The notes under the pieces: model-generated
Seen by the model: only the letters and a program-made list of their open reading frames with translations
The model's database searches: none
What the model was told of the DNA's origin: nothing
Shown here: positions 6,662-6,662 of the stretch, piece by piece
Numbering within the stretch: the stretch's first letter is position 1
Layout: every line of letters starts with the position of its first letter
NCBI GenBank assembly: GCA_902766985.1
Contig: CACXFP010000144.1
Span: forward strand, 1 to 6,662
Length of the DNA: 6,662 nucleotides
Source of the DNA: an uncultured Bacteroidia bacterium
Lineage (GTDB): Bacteria > Bacteroidota > Bacteroidia > Bacteroidales > UBA932
Direction: 5' to 3'
Translations under genes and position numbers: made by a program

Positions 6662-6662
6662 A

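Noticed and set aside
1..6662. CRISPR arrays, tRNA or rRNA genes, insertion sequences, phage integration sites
   Set aside because: No regularly spaced repeats, no tRNA-like cloverleaf, no transposase or integrase frame, and no terminal inverted repeats with target duplications were seen.

Overview
The window looks like a chromosomal segment from a Bacteroidota bacterium, most likely Bacteroidales. Three minus-strand genes are preceded by the TAnnTTTG -7 element typical of that phylum (TATCTTTG twice, TATATTTG once). The Fic promoter also has a TTTG -33 box at exactly 20 bp. No strong Shine-Dalgarno sequences are seen, and the left-edge methyltransferase is of a type I associate with Bacteroidetes. 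Base composition appears slightly GC-rich by eye, and GC-rich third positions explain the many long antisense shadow frames. The genus cannot be named from this sequence.

Layout. 1-869 (minus): the 5' part of a class I SAM-dependent methyltransferase of the THUMP-like type, running off the left edge. 870-992: a divergent intergenic region with the methyltransferase promoter and a weak candidate promoter for the next gene. 993-3683 (plus): an 896-residue protein with an N-terminal DUF4062 domain, a STAND-type P-loop NTPase core and C-terminal TPR repeats. 3673-5664 (minus): a 663-residue, two-helix membrane protein with two RCK/CASTOR-POLLUX-like Rossmann regions and a C-terminal RyR domain. 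It converges on the STAND gene, and their 3' ends overlap by 11 bp inside a small inverted repeat. 5720-6601 (minus): a 293-residue Fic protein with an N-terminal HTH and a built-in inhibitory motif. Its promoter carries a perfect 22-bp palindrome, with a further half-site at the start codon.

How the parts may work together. The two central genes have the architecture of a signalling or conflict module: a STAND ATPase with a sensor-like TPR tail, and a membrane channel-like protein with ligand-sensing cytosolic domains. This is inference from domain content and the interlocked 3' ends. They are not co-transcribed, so a functional link needs conservation data. The Fic gene lies upstream of the channel-like gene in the same direction and looks autoregulated. 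The methyltransferase looks like housekeeping RNA modification. A 20-bp promoter block matching at 19 positions is shared by the methyltransferase and channel-like genes. No tRNA, rRNA, CRISPR array, insertion sequence or phage gene was seen, and no stretch over 300 bases lacks a gene.
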